From Vespa crabro (taxonomy: Eukaryota; Arthropoda; Insecta; Hymenoptera; Vespidae): 64,000 bases of DNA. This document shows positions 11,309 to 21,288 of the stretch, piece by piece. Positions within the stretch are counted from its first letter, which is position 1; each line of letters opens with the position of its first letter. A program made the position numbers and the translations under genes. Below the pieces are notes generated by a model. It did not search any database. It was not told the origin of the DNA and saw only the letters and a list, made by a program, of their open reading frames with translations. The stretch covers positions 4,100,001-4,164,000 of the forward strand of contig NC_060961.1 in assembly GCF_910589235.1 (NCBI RefSeq), read 5' to 3'.

Positions 11309-11490
11309 TATAGTGTGTCTACGCGAAAAAAAAAAGTAGAAACAACGCAAAAGGAAATATGTCAGTAAATTCCAATTGTCAATTTTTATTGTTAATGAAA
11401 AATATCTTTATCGTACAACGTACGATTTCGTATGATTTAATTTTAGAATCCATTAGAAAAATATATCTATTTTCCTTGGGACACCTTGTA
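11309..11490. mobile_element. Candidate short MITE-like copy related to 8893-9296
   Basis: About 180 bases bounded by TA. The right end (GGGACACCTTGTA) is the reverse complement of TACAAGGTGTCCC, matching the left end of the copy at 8893. The left end (TATAGTGTGTC, then an A-run) matches its own right end at about 15 of 25 positions, so it is eroded. The last 30 bases are nearly the same as the last 30 of 8893-9296. There is no coding capacity beyond a chance frame. Confidence 0.4.
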
Positions 11491-11504
11491 CGTATGTACA
11501 AGGT
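11483..11504. repeat. Palindrome at a transposon-like junction
   Basis: Nine-base arms ACCTTGTAC and GTACAAGGT flank a GTAT centre. The left arm is the terminal sequence of the copy ending at 11490, and the right arm resembles the start of another copy facing right (TACAAGGTTTATCTCAAATTT). Two ends may abut here, but I find no partner end to the right. Confidence 0.7.
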
Positions 11505-11616
11505 TTATCTCAAATTTCTTGAAAATGGCTTGCACCGTTCTCTCATACGCGACGTCGTTATATCAAAGACTTTGAAATGTCTACCATTTTTTCCATGTCT
11601 CCTTTCGACTTTAGAA

Positions 11617-11732
11617 TGACATCAACCTTGTCATTCTTGAGATGACTCCTTGACACGATGTCACAATTCTGTCATACCTCTTAAGTATCATAAGAAATGT
11701 ACTGTCATAGAAACTGTCGTTTCGACTTGTCA
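11617..11732. promoter_or_regulatory. Homotypic cluster of TGACA/TGTCA cores
   Basis: Seven TGACA cores occur in 116 bases: plus-strand TGACA at 11617 and 11651, and TGTCA at 11629, 11659, 11670, 11703 and 11728, with an extra TGACTC at 11644. Random sequence would give about 0.2. TGACA is the core bound by TALE homeodomain proteins such as Homothorax/Meis. The spacings (12, 22, 8, 11, 33, 25) are partly near multiples of the helical repeat. Function is inferred, and decayed repeat origin is possible. Confidence 0.35.
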
Positions 11733-12127
11733 TAAAAAAAAAAAAAGAAAAAAAAAAAGAAATCGATTAAGTTACCTCTAACATTTTCTTCGATTTAAAA
11801 TACCCAAAATCTATGAAAGAATAATTTCAATCGTTTAATTAATAAGTTATTAATTCCTGCTGCATATCATAAAAATTATTATTATGAAATCGAAAATTTT
11901 TTTCATTATATTCATCATATTTATTATAACAAAAATTGAAAGAGCTTAGCGAGAGATTATCAACTCGTTTTATTGAAAATTTATTTATCGTTACTCTGTT
12001 ATCTAACATGCATGGATATCACCGTGCATGCAAGTTCATACCACTCGAAGGGTTAATCATGGAGGAACGCTGAAAAATGTATAATTGTTTGTATATATGT
12101 ATATGTGAGAAAGACAGAGAGAGATAC

Positions 12128-12130
<3 letters not shown>
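11733..12130. other. AT-rich stretch with a possible TTAA-flanked element end
   Basis: A-rich runs at 11739-11759. At 12045-12056 the minus strand reads TTAACCCTTCGAG, similar to the start of piggyBac-class elements, but no partner end is visible. A short inverted repeat (catgcat/gtgcatg) lies just upstream at about 12008-12031. Confidence 0.45.

Positions 12131-12162
<32 letters not shown>
12131..12162. repeat. (GA)16 microsatellite
   Basis: Perfect GA tract of about 32 bases. Leu-Ser and Arg-Glu frames overlap it. Confidence 0.97.
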
Positions 12163-12165
<3 letters not shown>

Positions 12166-12319
12166 TGGATATAGGAATATTTCAAAAAAGCAGTTACACC
12201 GGCTGCATATCGTGTATAACTCAAATATCGTTCGTGCAGCGAACTACGTGCTCGGTGTTCCCGGCTCAATAACAACGAAAGCGGCGTTACGGCGGTACTT
12301 TTAAATAGATTTTTATCGT

Positions 12320-12475
12320 ATCACGTTGTTAGAGGGATCGATTAGACGGTCGTGGAATTCATATGAGTCAAGCTTGCTCGGATTACGGTCCAACTTTTTT
12401 ATTGCAGTGAGCAGTCATGCGTGCCACGCTTCGGGGCATACGTGCTGCCCCGAAATGGATTAAATCCTTCGTTCT
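12320..12475. other. GC-richer unique block
   Basis: A block of balanced composition in AT-rich flanks, free of simple repeats and containing the hairpin at 12430-12454. This texture is typical of conserved non-coding DNA in insects, but I have no comparative evidence. Confidence 0.3.
12430..12454. repeat. Perfect 9 bp GC-rich hairpin
   Basis: Arms TTCGGGGCA (12430-12438) and TGCCCCGAA (12446-12454) pair perfectly across a seven-base loop. It is one of the most stable local inverted repeats seen in the window. The stem is too short for a microRNA precursor. Confidence 0.8.
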
Positions 12476-12718
12476 AAAAGAACATACCCTCATATTCGTA
12501 TTATTTTAGACGATATTTCCCTTATACTTGAACATATCATTTTAGAAAAGACAACAATTATTAAATATTTTTTATAGGATACTCTTCGATTATTTAAACG
12601 GATCTATAGATCTGTATTTCCTAAAATGCTTTATCCATGCGAGAGATAAGATCTCGGCAATAGAACAGAAGATCGAGGAATTTCCTTGTGAAATCTCAAA
12701 CTCGCCGATTCGTCGTTG

Positions 12719-12809
12719 GAGAAAGAGAAGGAAAAAAAAATAAGAAGAAGAAGAAGAAAAAGGAGGGGGAAGAAGAGAGGAAGAAAAAAAAAGGGAAGAA
12801 GGAGGAGTT
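12719..12809. repeat. Polypurine tract (AAG-rich)
   Basis: About 90 bases almost free of pyrimidines, built of GAA and GGA words. A Lys-Glu frame on the plus strand is an artefact. Mirror symmetry gives triplex potential. Confidence 0.9.
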
Positions 12810-13690
12810 AAGAGAGGCGAGTAAGTGGCGGAAGAGGAAAAGAGAAGAAGGCTTTAACCGTCGTTATCGCCTACCTACGAATTATTCATTGTCGCTTTAG
12901 ACAATGGAGATTACTTTATCTCTGAGATGCGAGGCTCGCTATATACCTTGCGTCACGTACTTTCTCGGTGGATCGCCGTATAAGACAGCTCGTATCGAGT
13001 ATGCGTTGGCCAATCGTAATTTATACCTCATTGCAATGTCCTAATATGTAGTCCGCTCGAATCGGCACATAGCTTGACCTTAAGATCCGAGTTAAGAGTT
13101 TTAAAAAGATTGCCTTACAACAGAATCCCTTAAGACAGAATCCGTAAGAACTCTTCAAAGATAACTTCGATTCTCGTATGGATCGTTTTCTTAACTATGA
13201 AATCCTCTCACGATTATTTCAAATAAGAGAATGCTCAAGGACGTAGGCGTCTGAATAATTTCTTTCTTCGGGCGATTACTCGTAAAATAAGGAAATCGTT
13301 GTAAGGATAATACTTTAGATAAATGTTATGATTTTTTACCCACAAGGACAATTCTCTTCAATCTAGAAAAAAAAAAACAAAAAAAAAAAACAAAAAAGAA
13401 ATAAAAAAATGTAATGATAAATAGTAATGATCGACCGACCGGTTGTGCAAGTACGATTATCTTAAAAAAGTTTCGCGTCCCTTTCCAAAGAGACAAGCCG
13501 CTGGCATTTTTTATGTCGACGCGTCAAACGACTTTCTTAGGATATAAAATGTGAAAAGAAATATTCTTGTAGATTGCGCTTACGAGGAAAAATCGGCATT
13601 CTGATTTTTTACGATGATCATTGGAAAAATGATAGTTCGTTAACAATTTGACGGCTCTGACCAATGACGCGCGTGATTCGTTTGAAACAT
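12810..13690. other. Non-coding stretch, no gene seen
   Basis: Balanced composition to about 13300, then A-rich runs at 13365-13410 (CAAAAAA and AAAT words). Nothing recognisable otherwise. Confidence 0.6.
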
Positions 13691-13722
13691 CCCGGCCCCA
13701 CCCCGCCCATCCCCCCCCCCCC
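13691..13722 (-). other. Strong G-quadruplex motif on the minus strand
   Basis: Plus strand C-runs of 3, 4, 4, 3 and 12 within 32 bases. The minus strand therefore holds at least five G-tracts of three or more with loops of one to four bases, a canonical intramolecular G4 arrangement. The C12 run (13711-13722) is the longest C homopolymer noticed. Confidence 0.75.
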
Positions 13723-14187
13723 AACGTCTCTCATCGTGGCTATTAATTTTGATACGTACGAACGGCTCAACGAGTTTCAATTAAATCCCGACAAATTCGA
13801 GTCGATACACGTCGTAGATTTCGCATATATATTTGTTTCTTGATTAATGAAACATACCACGTGATGTTAGAACGTTAAAACAAATAATAGTACGTATCTA
13901 TAATTCATCGTTTATCATCACTATACCAAAGTATATGAAATATGACGATCGAGAATGAAATTTGCATGGGTTATAACAAAATTACATTATTTTCGAACAT
14001 AAAGAGAATGTAAAAACCCATAGACCAAGTTCCATGTCATAATGTCGCAAAGAATACAAGAACATACTTTTCTCAACGACTTTCTTCGAAACGATAATTC
14101 TCTGCGGGATACGATATAATTAAAATTTATCGGGCCATTAAAAACATACATCTTTTGGCGATTCGTGAACATCAAAAGAGAATAAGA
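13723..14187. other. AT-rich non-coding stretch, no gene seen
   Basis: No simple repeat, palindrome or frame worth reporting. Confidence 0.6.
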
Positions 14188-14229
14188 AAGAGAGAGAGAG
14201 TGAAAGAGAGAGAGAGAGAGAGAGAGAGA
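14188..14229. repeat. (GA)n microsatellite
   Basis: Two GA runs (14188-14200 and 14205-14229) split by a TGAA interruption. Confidence 0.95.
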
Positions 14230-14429
14230 AATGCGTGATACGAACACACACATTGAAAATATTCCATGTGCGTTTTCCCAAGACACTCCTTTTGCCCAGC
14301 ACTTAGCCAAGATCTGATAGCGGCTAACTACAATCGAAGTTTTCTACGATCGGCGTATTATTTACTATTATAACGCTCGTCCGCGTGTGCACGTCGACGA
14401 TATCGATGTATGCCGAAGAGATTAAACGA

Positions 14430-14433
<4 letters not shown>

Positions 14434-14479
<46 letters not shown>

Positions 14480-14540
14480 GCTATGGGGATATAAGACAGG
14501 AGAGAAAGAGAGGGAGAGAGAGAAAGAGAGAGAAAGACGA
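14434..14540. repeat. (AT)n followed by (GA)n-rich sequence
   Basis: A near-perfect AT tract (14434-14479) with one C interruption, then GA-rich sequence to about 14537. Tyr-Ile frames on the minus strand come from this. Confidence 0.95.
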
Positions 14541-14559
14541 GAACTCCGTCGAATGGTAG

Positions 14560-14800
14560 AACCCGAGGAGAGCGAGGTCAGGATTACGACATGTTGGATA
14601 GACCGCATGCCTTTTGAGAGCTCTAAAGCTCATTCATCTTGGCAGCTCGAGCTCGGCCTCTCCAATCTCTGCGTGATTATGTATTACATTAATATGTAAG
14701 TCGGTCTGCCCACGTACGGATATTACATCCATCTCGAGGCAGGCTTCTCGTCTGAACTACGCAAGTTTCGTTACTCCATTACGGATCCGAAGTCACGTAG
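14560..14800. other. GC-richer unique block
   Basis: Balanced, repeat-free sequence with palindromic words such as GAGCTC and GGCAGCTCGAGCTCGGCC. Candidate conserved non-coding DNA. No coding frame fits. Confidence 0.3.
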
Positions 14801-15240
14801 ATACTGGTAAGAAATGTTGGATCTATCGATCAATAGGCAAGATACTTTACTAATCAAGTGAATATAAGATTTAATATTAAGTACTATCCAGTTTGTGATA
14901 CGATATGTTATGAAAATGAATATGACATGCTTATACGGTTGTCGCTCTTAATAAACGCTTTTCACTTAACCTTAATTACCGACTCGACTCGGTAATAATT
15001 ATCGTTCACTGCCACGCGTAATACGTACATTAAGCGGTGTTGTATAACCACGTTCTTGATAAAGCGATCGTTTCTCGTTTTAGTGTGTTATCTCTGAGCT
15101 ATTTGAAAATTAAATAGATGAAATAATCTCAAAGAATTTATATTCGGACTTTCTTAATTTTTTTTTTTTAATAAGAAAAATTCATGAAAATTTTCTAATA
15201 ACTGAATAATATTTGTTTTCGTATGAAGTTTTAGGAAAGA

Positions 15241-15241
<1 letters not shown>
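14801..15241. other. AT-rich non-coding stretch, no gene seen
   Basis: A short inverted word (taattaccgactcgactcggtaatta) lies at about 14975-15000. Nothing else stands out. Confidence 0.55.
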
Positions 15242-15271
<30 letters not shown>

Positions 15272-15283
15272 AGAAAAAAAAAA
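15242..15283. repeat. A-rich tract
   Basis: A22 followed by GAAAA-type units. The Lys-rich start of the plus-strand frame here is its translation. Confidence 0.95.
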
Positions 15284-15799
15284 CTTTACTAAATTTTTCG
15301 CGCATAGCCAAACGCAAATACGCAAGAAGTATGTATTTTCAAATCGAGTAGACCGAAGCAAAGCGAAGAATACGACGAAGCTTGACCTGAGGCAAAGAGA
15401 TCGTATTTATAGGCGCACTATATCGCGCACGCAGTTAGATCAAATAGATAAGGGTACGATACACGAGGCTCGCGATGCCGATTGTCTCCCGCTGCGGTTA
15501 ATGCCACGCTTCTCCCTCGATACTTCCTCGCAAGCCTTTCAAGTATCTTATACTCGACCTACGCGAACGAAGGTGAACCAACGTACCGATGCGAATCAGC
15601 GAAGTAACGATTTGCGAATTCCATTGAGAGTTTAATAATAATCGATGTGTCAAAAAAATAATTTTCGCGGTGGATTTCCGCGAGTACATACCATACGTGC
15701 GATAACTTTATTACCGTATGATTTCTGTTAGTATATGAATAGAATATATTTTGAATATTATTTGTCAGAGATTTTATTGTAATATTTATATTATGATTA

Positions 15800-15817
15800 T
15801 ACTATATCGATATAGTA
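15800..15817. repeat. Perfect 18 bp palindrome
   Basis: TACTATATCGATATAGTA equals its reverse complement. The centre ATATCGATAT contains an overlapping pair of TATCGATA-like words, the core of the Drosophila DRE motif, though in AT-rich DNA this may be chance. Confidence 0.85.
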
Positions 15818-15837
15818 ATATGATTAATCGTAATATG

Positions 15838-15857
15838 TATTTATTTATTTATTTATT

Positions 15858-15905
<48 letters not shown>
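15838..15905 (-). repeat. (TTTA)n plus T46 tract
   Basis: Five or so TTTA units lead into an uninterrupted run of 46 T, the longest homopolymer in the window. On the minus strand this is A46 then (TAAA)n, the kind of tail left by a retroposon, but I find no retroelement body beside it. Confidence 0.95.
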
Positions 15906-15912
<7 letters not shown>

Positions 15913-16535
15913 TTAATACGTCGATACTAAAGAAAATAATTTTGTCATTGTAGATCAAATCTAAACATGATCAATTATTATTAAAAATATTCTTTTATAA
16001 GTGTTGCAGATAATGAAATGAATTTTTCAATGTATTGCCAATGATTTTTCTATATGATATAATTAATATTATTAGTATTATTTATATACTATGAGATAAT
16101 ATAATTGTATAAGAAATTTGGAAGAAATAAAAAATATGATACATTAAAGTCGGTAACGCGCAAGGTGACACGGATAAGGCGCGAGCGCCCAACGATTTGC
16201 AACGCGTAATCTGAGTCCGCTTCGTGTATAACGACGCTTAAATACTATTGTCGCGCGATAAGTAGTCGAATGGGTAGCGCTTTGTGAGTCGATTTGAAAT
16301 TCAAATTCGCTTCTCCGACAGCGTGTAGGGCCACATACAAAGGATAGCGTCGAGAAACGGCGACAAGCACAACGACCACGACGACCTTTCCGGTATGGTT
16401 TGATGAAAAATCAAAGTAAATCGAATGTCGATCCATCCTCATTTCCTCCTTTTCTATCATCTTTACCAAGGAATTATAATATCGTTCAATTTGATATCAT
16501 TCGACAAGAGAAATAAAATGATATGCAAATTGTCA
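15906..16535. other. AT-rich then GC-richer non-coding sequence
   Basis: The block at 16145-16400 is GC-richer, repeat-free and contains the arms GGCGC/GCGCC near 16172 and a 15 bp near-palindrome ATTTGAAATTCAAAT near 16292. A POU octamer ATGCAAAT is at about 16523. No coding signature. Confidence 0.45.
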
Positions 16536-16537
16536 AT

Positions 16538-16568
16538 ATTTATTTATTTATTTATTTATTTATTTATT
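16538..16568. repeat. (TTTA)n tetranucleotide repeat
   Basis: About seven TTTA units, similar to the array at 15838. Confidence 0.95.
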
Positions 16569-17030
16569 CTGTTTTTATTTATCATTATTATTTGTCCTTT
16601 AAGAAGAATTTAAATATACTAATATAACGATCTGATTTGAAAAATAAAAAGATTCAATTAAAGATTAAAGATGGGAATAGAAAGGAAACAGTTCGATACT
16701 AATATGATTCGAATCTAAAGTTGATTTAATACTCGACCTGGAAACAATACTTACCTTATCTCAAAAAAGGAAGATAAAAGTAGAAAAGAGAGAAAGGAAT
16801 GAAAAGGAAGCGGAAAAGAAGATAAAAGGAATAGGTATTTTGTACAGAACAAGATATCCATACACGGACACACACAGAGAGACCGATATACGACACGTTT
16901 GCAAAAACAAGCATCTAAAGAAACGATGATGCAAAAAGGTGAACATGCATGGAGAGAAAGAAATTGGACTTCTTCAACGAGATCAGACAAAATTACTGAC
17001 AATAATAGAAAGTACTAAGATATTAAAAAT

Positions 17031-17076
17031 GACTACTACTACTACTACTATTACTACTACTACTACCACGACCACG

Positions 17077-17107
<31 letters not shown>

Positions 17108-17210
17108 TAAATTTACTATTACTACACTACTACTACTACTACTACTACTACTATGAATTTACTATTACTACACTACTACTACTACTAATAATAATAATAA
17201 TAATAATGAT
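17031..17210. repeat. (ACT)n trinucleotide array with internal duplication
   Basis: ACT/TAC units with CCACGA variants, ending in (AAT)n at about 17188-17210. A segment of about 45 bases starting aatttactattactacac occurs twice (from about 17109 and 17156), so the array has grown by duplication of a larger unit as well as by slippage. Thr and Tyr runs in plus-strand frames come from it. Confidence 0.95.
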
Positions 17211-18166
17211 AATAATCTTTTCCCTCTTTCTTCACTTCCGCGCGAATCTTTCTTTTTCCTTCTCTTTTAAAAGAAAGATGATTTTGTCTCGTTGTAAAGC
17301 AGTGGCTCATACGGCGTTATTACATCGTGTATCTTCTTTTCGAGCAACGTGCACACGTGAGAATACAACACGAAGAGATACGCTCATCTCGTAACGACAC
17401 CCACGCTGAATCGTTCGTTTGGATCCTTTCCTTTTGTACCGCGAAGATCTTTAACTGTTCGCTCGCCAACGCTCCTCCTCTCGGTTTGTCCTTTTATTCT
17501 TCTTTCAATTCGCCAGGGGAATATGAGAGACGTCAATGATATACAACCTATTTCCCATTTGTACTTAACGAAAAGATTTGACTTTTGACAATTAATAATA
17601 ACTCAATAAGCAACATGCCAATGATGTAGAATTGTTTAAAATGAAAAAAGAAAAAAACATTTTCAAGGAATAACGTATAGAATGAAGATGTCTCAAAGAT
17701 ATCTATCTTATTTTTCTTATTAAATGATTTACGTTTACTTTACGTCTTAAATAATATTTACGATAGAAAAATTATCGATTAAAGATTAATTCTAATCTCT
17801 TGATTAAACCCATTTTACTTTGTAAGATCATTCAAAATAAGAAATTGGCTGTTACGAAAATCCAAAAAAGCCATTACTTAATAGCATTCAGAGTTGTTTC
17901 ATTAAAAAAAAAAAAAGAAAAAAAAAACATTACATGTTCCCTTCTAATTGGATTTTTCACAAAGACTTGGAAGCAACTTCGCCGCTGGCCTACGTATACA
18001 CTCGAACTCGAGACGTTACGTACTGGTATCCTATGGACGTCTATATATTTCTTGCATGTTTCATGCTCATTGGTTCCCCTTTCACATGAACTTTGTGCCG
18101 TGCTGCATACACGGTCTCGTCCTCCTTTGGAATTACACGTGAACTACGCTTACGTTCGCAACGTAG

Positions 18167-18170
<4 letters not shown>
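17211..18170. other. Non-coding stretch, no gene seen
   Basis: Balanced composition at 17270-17540 and 17940-18170. A run of A with one G is at 17908-17927. Frames on the plus strand are short and unrecognised. Confidence 0.5.

Positions 18171-18199
<29 letters not shown>
18171..18199. repeat. (GA)14 microsatellite
   Basis: Perfect GA tract of about 29 bases. A TC-rich stretch follows at 18280-18326. Confidence 0.96.
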
Positions 18200-18203
<4 letters not shown>

Positions 18204-18681
18204 AAGATACTGTATGCTTACCAACATTTCTATTCCATTTACGGATAGGTAATTAGTTCGCTTAGAAACAGCAAAGCGCTCTCTATCTCTCTCTCTATCT
18301 CTATCTCTTTCTTTTTCTCTCTCTCCGTGCGTCGATCGTTCGCGATTCGATCCAAATCGTATAGTCCTTTTAATCGTTTCTACGCTTTATCTCATTTTTT
18401 TAAACAAAATCTTTGAACAATTTCTATTGGATAATATTTACTTTTTCAAATCGGAGAAAGTTTGCTTTGCGTTAAAAAAAATTCTTTCGTTTCTCTTTAT
18501 CGATCAATACATCATAGGGGTACTTTGTATAATGATAAATCATATATATCCACATATATACACGGTATAGGTATAGCCATATATAATCAAATGAGATCGA
18601 TAGATACATATATAAAAATGTACCATTAATTAATAACTTACACAAGCCATCTAATGGATTATTTAATTGGAGTACAAAAAC

Positions 18682-18683
<2 letters not shown>

Positions 18684-18731
<48 letters not shown>
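18684..18731. repeat. (AT)24 microsatellite
   Basis: Perfect AT dinucleotide tract of about 48 bases, expected to extrude easily as a cruciform or slipped hairpin. Confidence 0.97.
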
Positions 18732-18734
<3 letters not shown>

Positions 18735-20175
18735 ACAGTAAATACTCAAATCTGCCGAGTATACGTGGCAATTACGTTAGTATCTACGTATCTGTTACAT
18801 AGTGCAAGTGTGGGTGCTCGTTGCTCAGCGTAGAATGCCAATTGCGTTCCCCTTTTTCTACTCCCTCTCACTTCCTTTCTTTCATTCCGCCTTCTCCTTT
18901 TAGTTTTCTTTATCTTTTCCATATAATTCCTTTGCATCTTCTCGCTCTAACATGGTCTTCCATTTCTATGCATATAATATATATATGTATATATATATAA
19001 AAGAACACATATGTAGGTTCATGCTGGAACACAAGTACATATATACACACGGATGCGTTCGCTTGCGTTCTCTCATTTTCTACAATCATGCAAATCGCTA
19101 TAAATCACTATGCCTATCGGAACACATACACGTACAGACACACACATAGATAGAATATGGTTGTACGACGTAGCTCGCTAAACAACGGCGCTAAAATTGC
19201 TGGTGGTACCGTTAGCCGATCGATACTGTTAAACCGCTACCACTTTACGGCTGTTCAGCCAAAGATACCGGCCGTTGGCTCTCTTAATCCAGAAAATGAA
19301 TCGATTTGCGCGAGTCGTATGTATGTATGTCGGGTAGGAAACGCGAGCGTCGGCAATACCGTTAATCTTCGAAGATTATCGTCCACGAATTTTCTACCTA
19401 CCGGACTATAATCGAGTAGGGGTATCTATAATACGAGAAGCACGGTACACACGCGCTATAGATATATTGCGTATGAAGATACGACATAGATGGAATATAA
19501 GTATCCGATCATCTAGATAATTTGAAGCTCGATCTATTATCCCATCCAATTTTTCATTTTCATAGAGACATAAGATAATTGCTACGTTTCGTGATATCTA
19601 AGTTCGTATTGTATTTTCTAAACATTCGTGAGCATTCTAACAACTCGACAATATTATTTCATGGAGTCGTATTAATAACAATACAAGTTGATCTAAGTAG
19701 ACGTTTTCTAGGTTAACGTACGAATTATATTATCTTGTAAATTATTATTATATTATGGTAATAACAAAATCCATTAAAGACATGTTTAGTCCATTCACTA
19801 TGGACATATATAAAGCAATAACATACATATCTTCTAAAGTATCTCTTAGGATACATCGTGAAACTTTTAAAGTTAACGTTTAATACGATTAACGAAATAG
19901 TAACGATAACACTATGCTGACTATTAAACACATTCTCCTATTTCTAATCCCTTGGCATAATCTAGAAAATTCTGTATTGCTCGTAGCCAACTGTTTTCGT
20001 GCCAGTTCGGTCCTTGTACGATAGAAAAAACCAATTTCCCTGGTGGCTCTAGTGGACGAACGGGAATGAGAGGAAAAAAACGAAAAATAAACGTGCGATT
20101 TCCTAGATTCGGATGCTGTCGAGCCAAAGGGAACAAACACGTTCCAATTTAATACTTTGACCATCCTGTATGTTC
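18732..20175. other. Non-coding stretch, no gene seen
   Basis: TATA-rich and CACACA-like words at 18975-19150. A GC-richer unique block lies at 19150-19420, open on the plus strand for about 84 codons but unrecognised. The rest is AT-rich. Confidence 0.5.
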
Positions 20176-20176
20176 G

Positions 20177-20235
20177 TATACATACATACGTACATACATA
20201 CATACGTACATACCTATATATATATATATAGGTAT
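20177..20235. repeat. (CATA)/(CGTA) repeat ending in a 26 bp palindrome
   Basis: CATA units with CGTA variants (20177-20209) run into a perfect 26-base palindrome at 20210-20235 made of TACC, an AT core and GGTA. Confidence 0.9.
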
Positions 20236-20710
20236 ATAGGTGCATCCACATGACAGGAGGAAACGAATCGCTCGTGCACGCGCCAATTCTTCGCGCGTGG
20301 ATGAAACGCGCGCTCGAGAACGCGTTCATTCGATCGCGATCTGCGAGATGTTTTCGGTTTCTATCTCTGTTTTTCTCTGGAATAAAAATTTTATCGATGG
20401 TTGACCTATTTGGTCAAAAAATCTTCCGGTGACAAGAATTCGAGAACAACGAAATTACCGAAACATTCGGGAGCCATCTGTTTCTCCGTTCGAAGGGAAA
20501 TCGTTTACATTGATTTCGGTTACTGCTGTCGCATAGTAACCATATAATATTTATCATATAAAACGAGCAAGATACTCTAGCGAAATCAAAAAAACACAAT
20601 GAAGAAAATGAAACGGAGTGATTTTTATTTTACGATATTTCCGAGTAACGTTCGATCTTCATCAAAGACGTAACGCGGAATAACACGAGGGAATCAAGAA
20701 AAGAAAAGGG

Positions 20711-20735
20711 AAAAGAAAAGAAAAGAAAAGAAAAG
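20711..20735. repeat. (AAAAG)n pentanucleotide repeat
   Basis: Five AAAAG units within a purine-rich stretch that continues to about 20880. Confidence 0.95.
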
Positions 20736-20879
20736 AACAACAAGAGAAGAACAGAACGATGAGGTATGAATCGAGATGTTCGAGAGAGTGCGTGCGTGGG
20801 AGGACTAACGAAAGAAAGAAAAAGAAAGGAAGAGGGACAGAAGAGAGAAGAAGGAAGGCGAGAGGGGAGACAGGGTGAT

Positions 20880-21231
20880 GGACAACCAGAGAAAACCACG
20901 TGTAACAACACCGGAGCAAAATGAGTGCTGGCCGGTATATTAATTCTGCATTTAAAGCTGCGGTCAGGGCACACCGGTCTCGGTGGTCGAGTGGTTAGTA
21001 CGAGTGTAGGTAGAGAACACAACAATTCAGAGGGGTCCGCTGGATATAATGGCTGGTAATTAGAGTGCCATGATAGCAGGCTCCACGAAAGCAGTTATCT
21101 CGCTACGTGCATCGTGCATGCCCATGCCAAAGCACTCTCTACCTTCGTAGCATCTCCTCTTCTCCTTTACTCCTCATCTCTTTCTCCTCCTTTTCTTTCT
21201 CCACCTTCGCCCTTGTCGCACTCCTCTGTGG

Positions 21232-21234
<3 letters not shown>
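20880..21234. other. Unique block with a tRNA-like A-box word
   Basis: Balanced, mostly repeat-free sequence. At 20977-20994 it reads like the 5' end of a serine or leucine tRNA gene (seven bases, then TGGTCGAGTGG), but there is no matching B box or acceptor 3' strand within 120 bases. At most this is a fragment or coincidence. Confidence 0.3.
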
Positions 21235-21280
<46 letters not shown>

Positions 21281-21288
21281 GTCTGTCT
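21235..21288. repeat. (TC)21 plus (GTCT)3 microsatellite
   Basis: Perfect TC tract (21235-21276) followed by GTCT units, the same compound order as at 3846-3928. Confidence 0.97.

Noticed and set aside
15213..15635. 140-codon plus-strand frame beginning with Lys runs
   Set aside because: Its first part is an A-rich tract; the remainder is unrecognised and charged like random GC-richer sequence.
16939..17394. 151-codon plus-strand frame with Thr and Tyr runs
   Set aside because: Produced by the (ACT)n and (AAT)n arrays.
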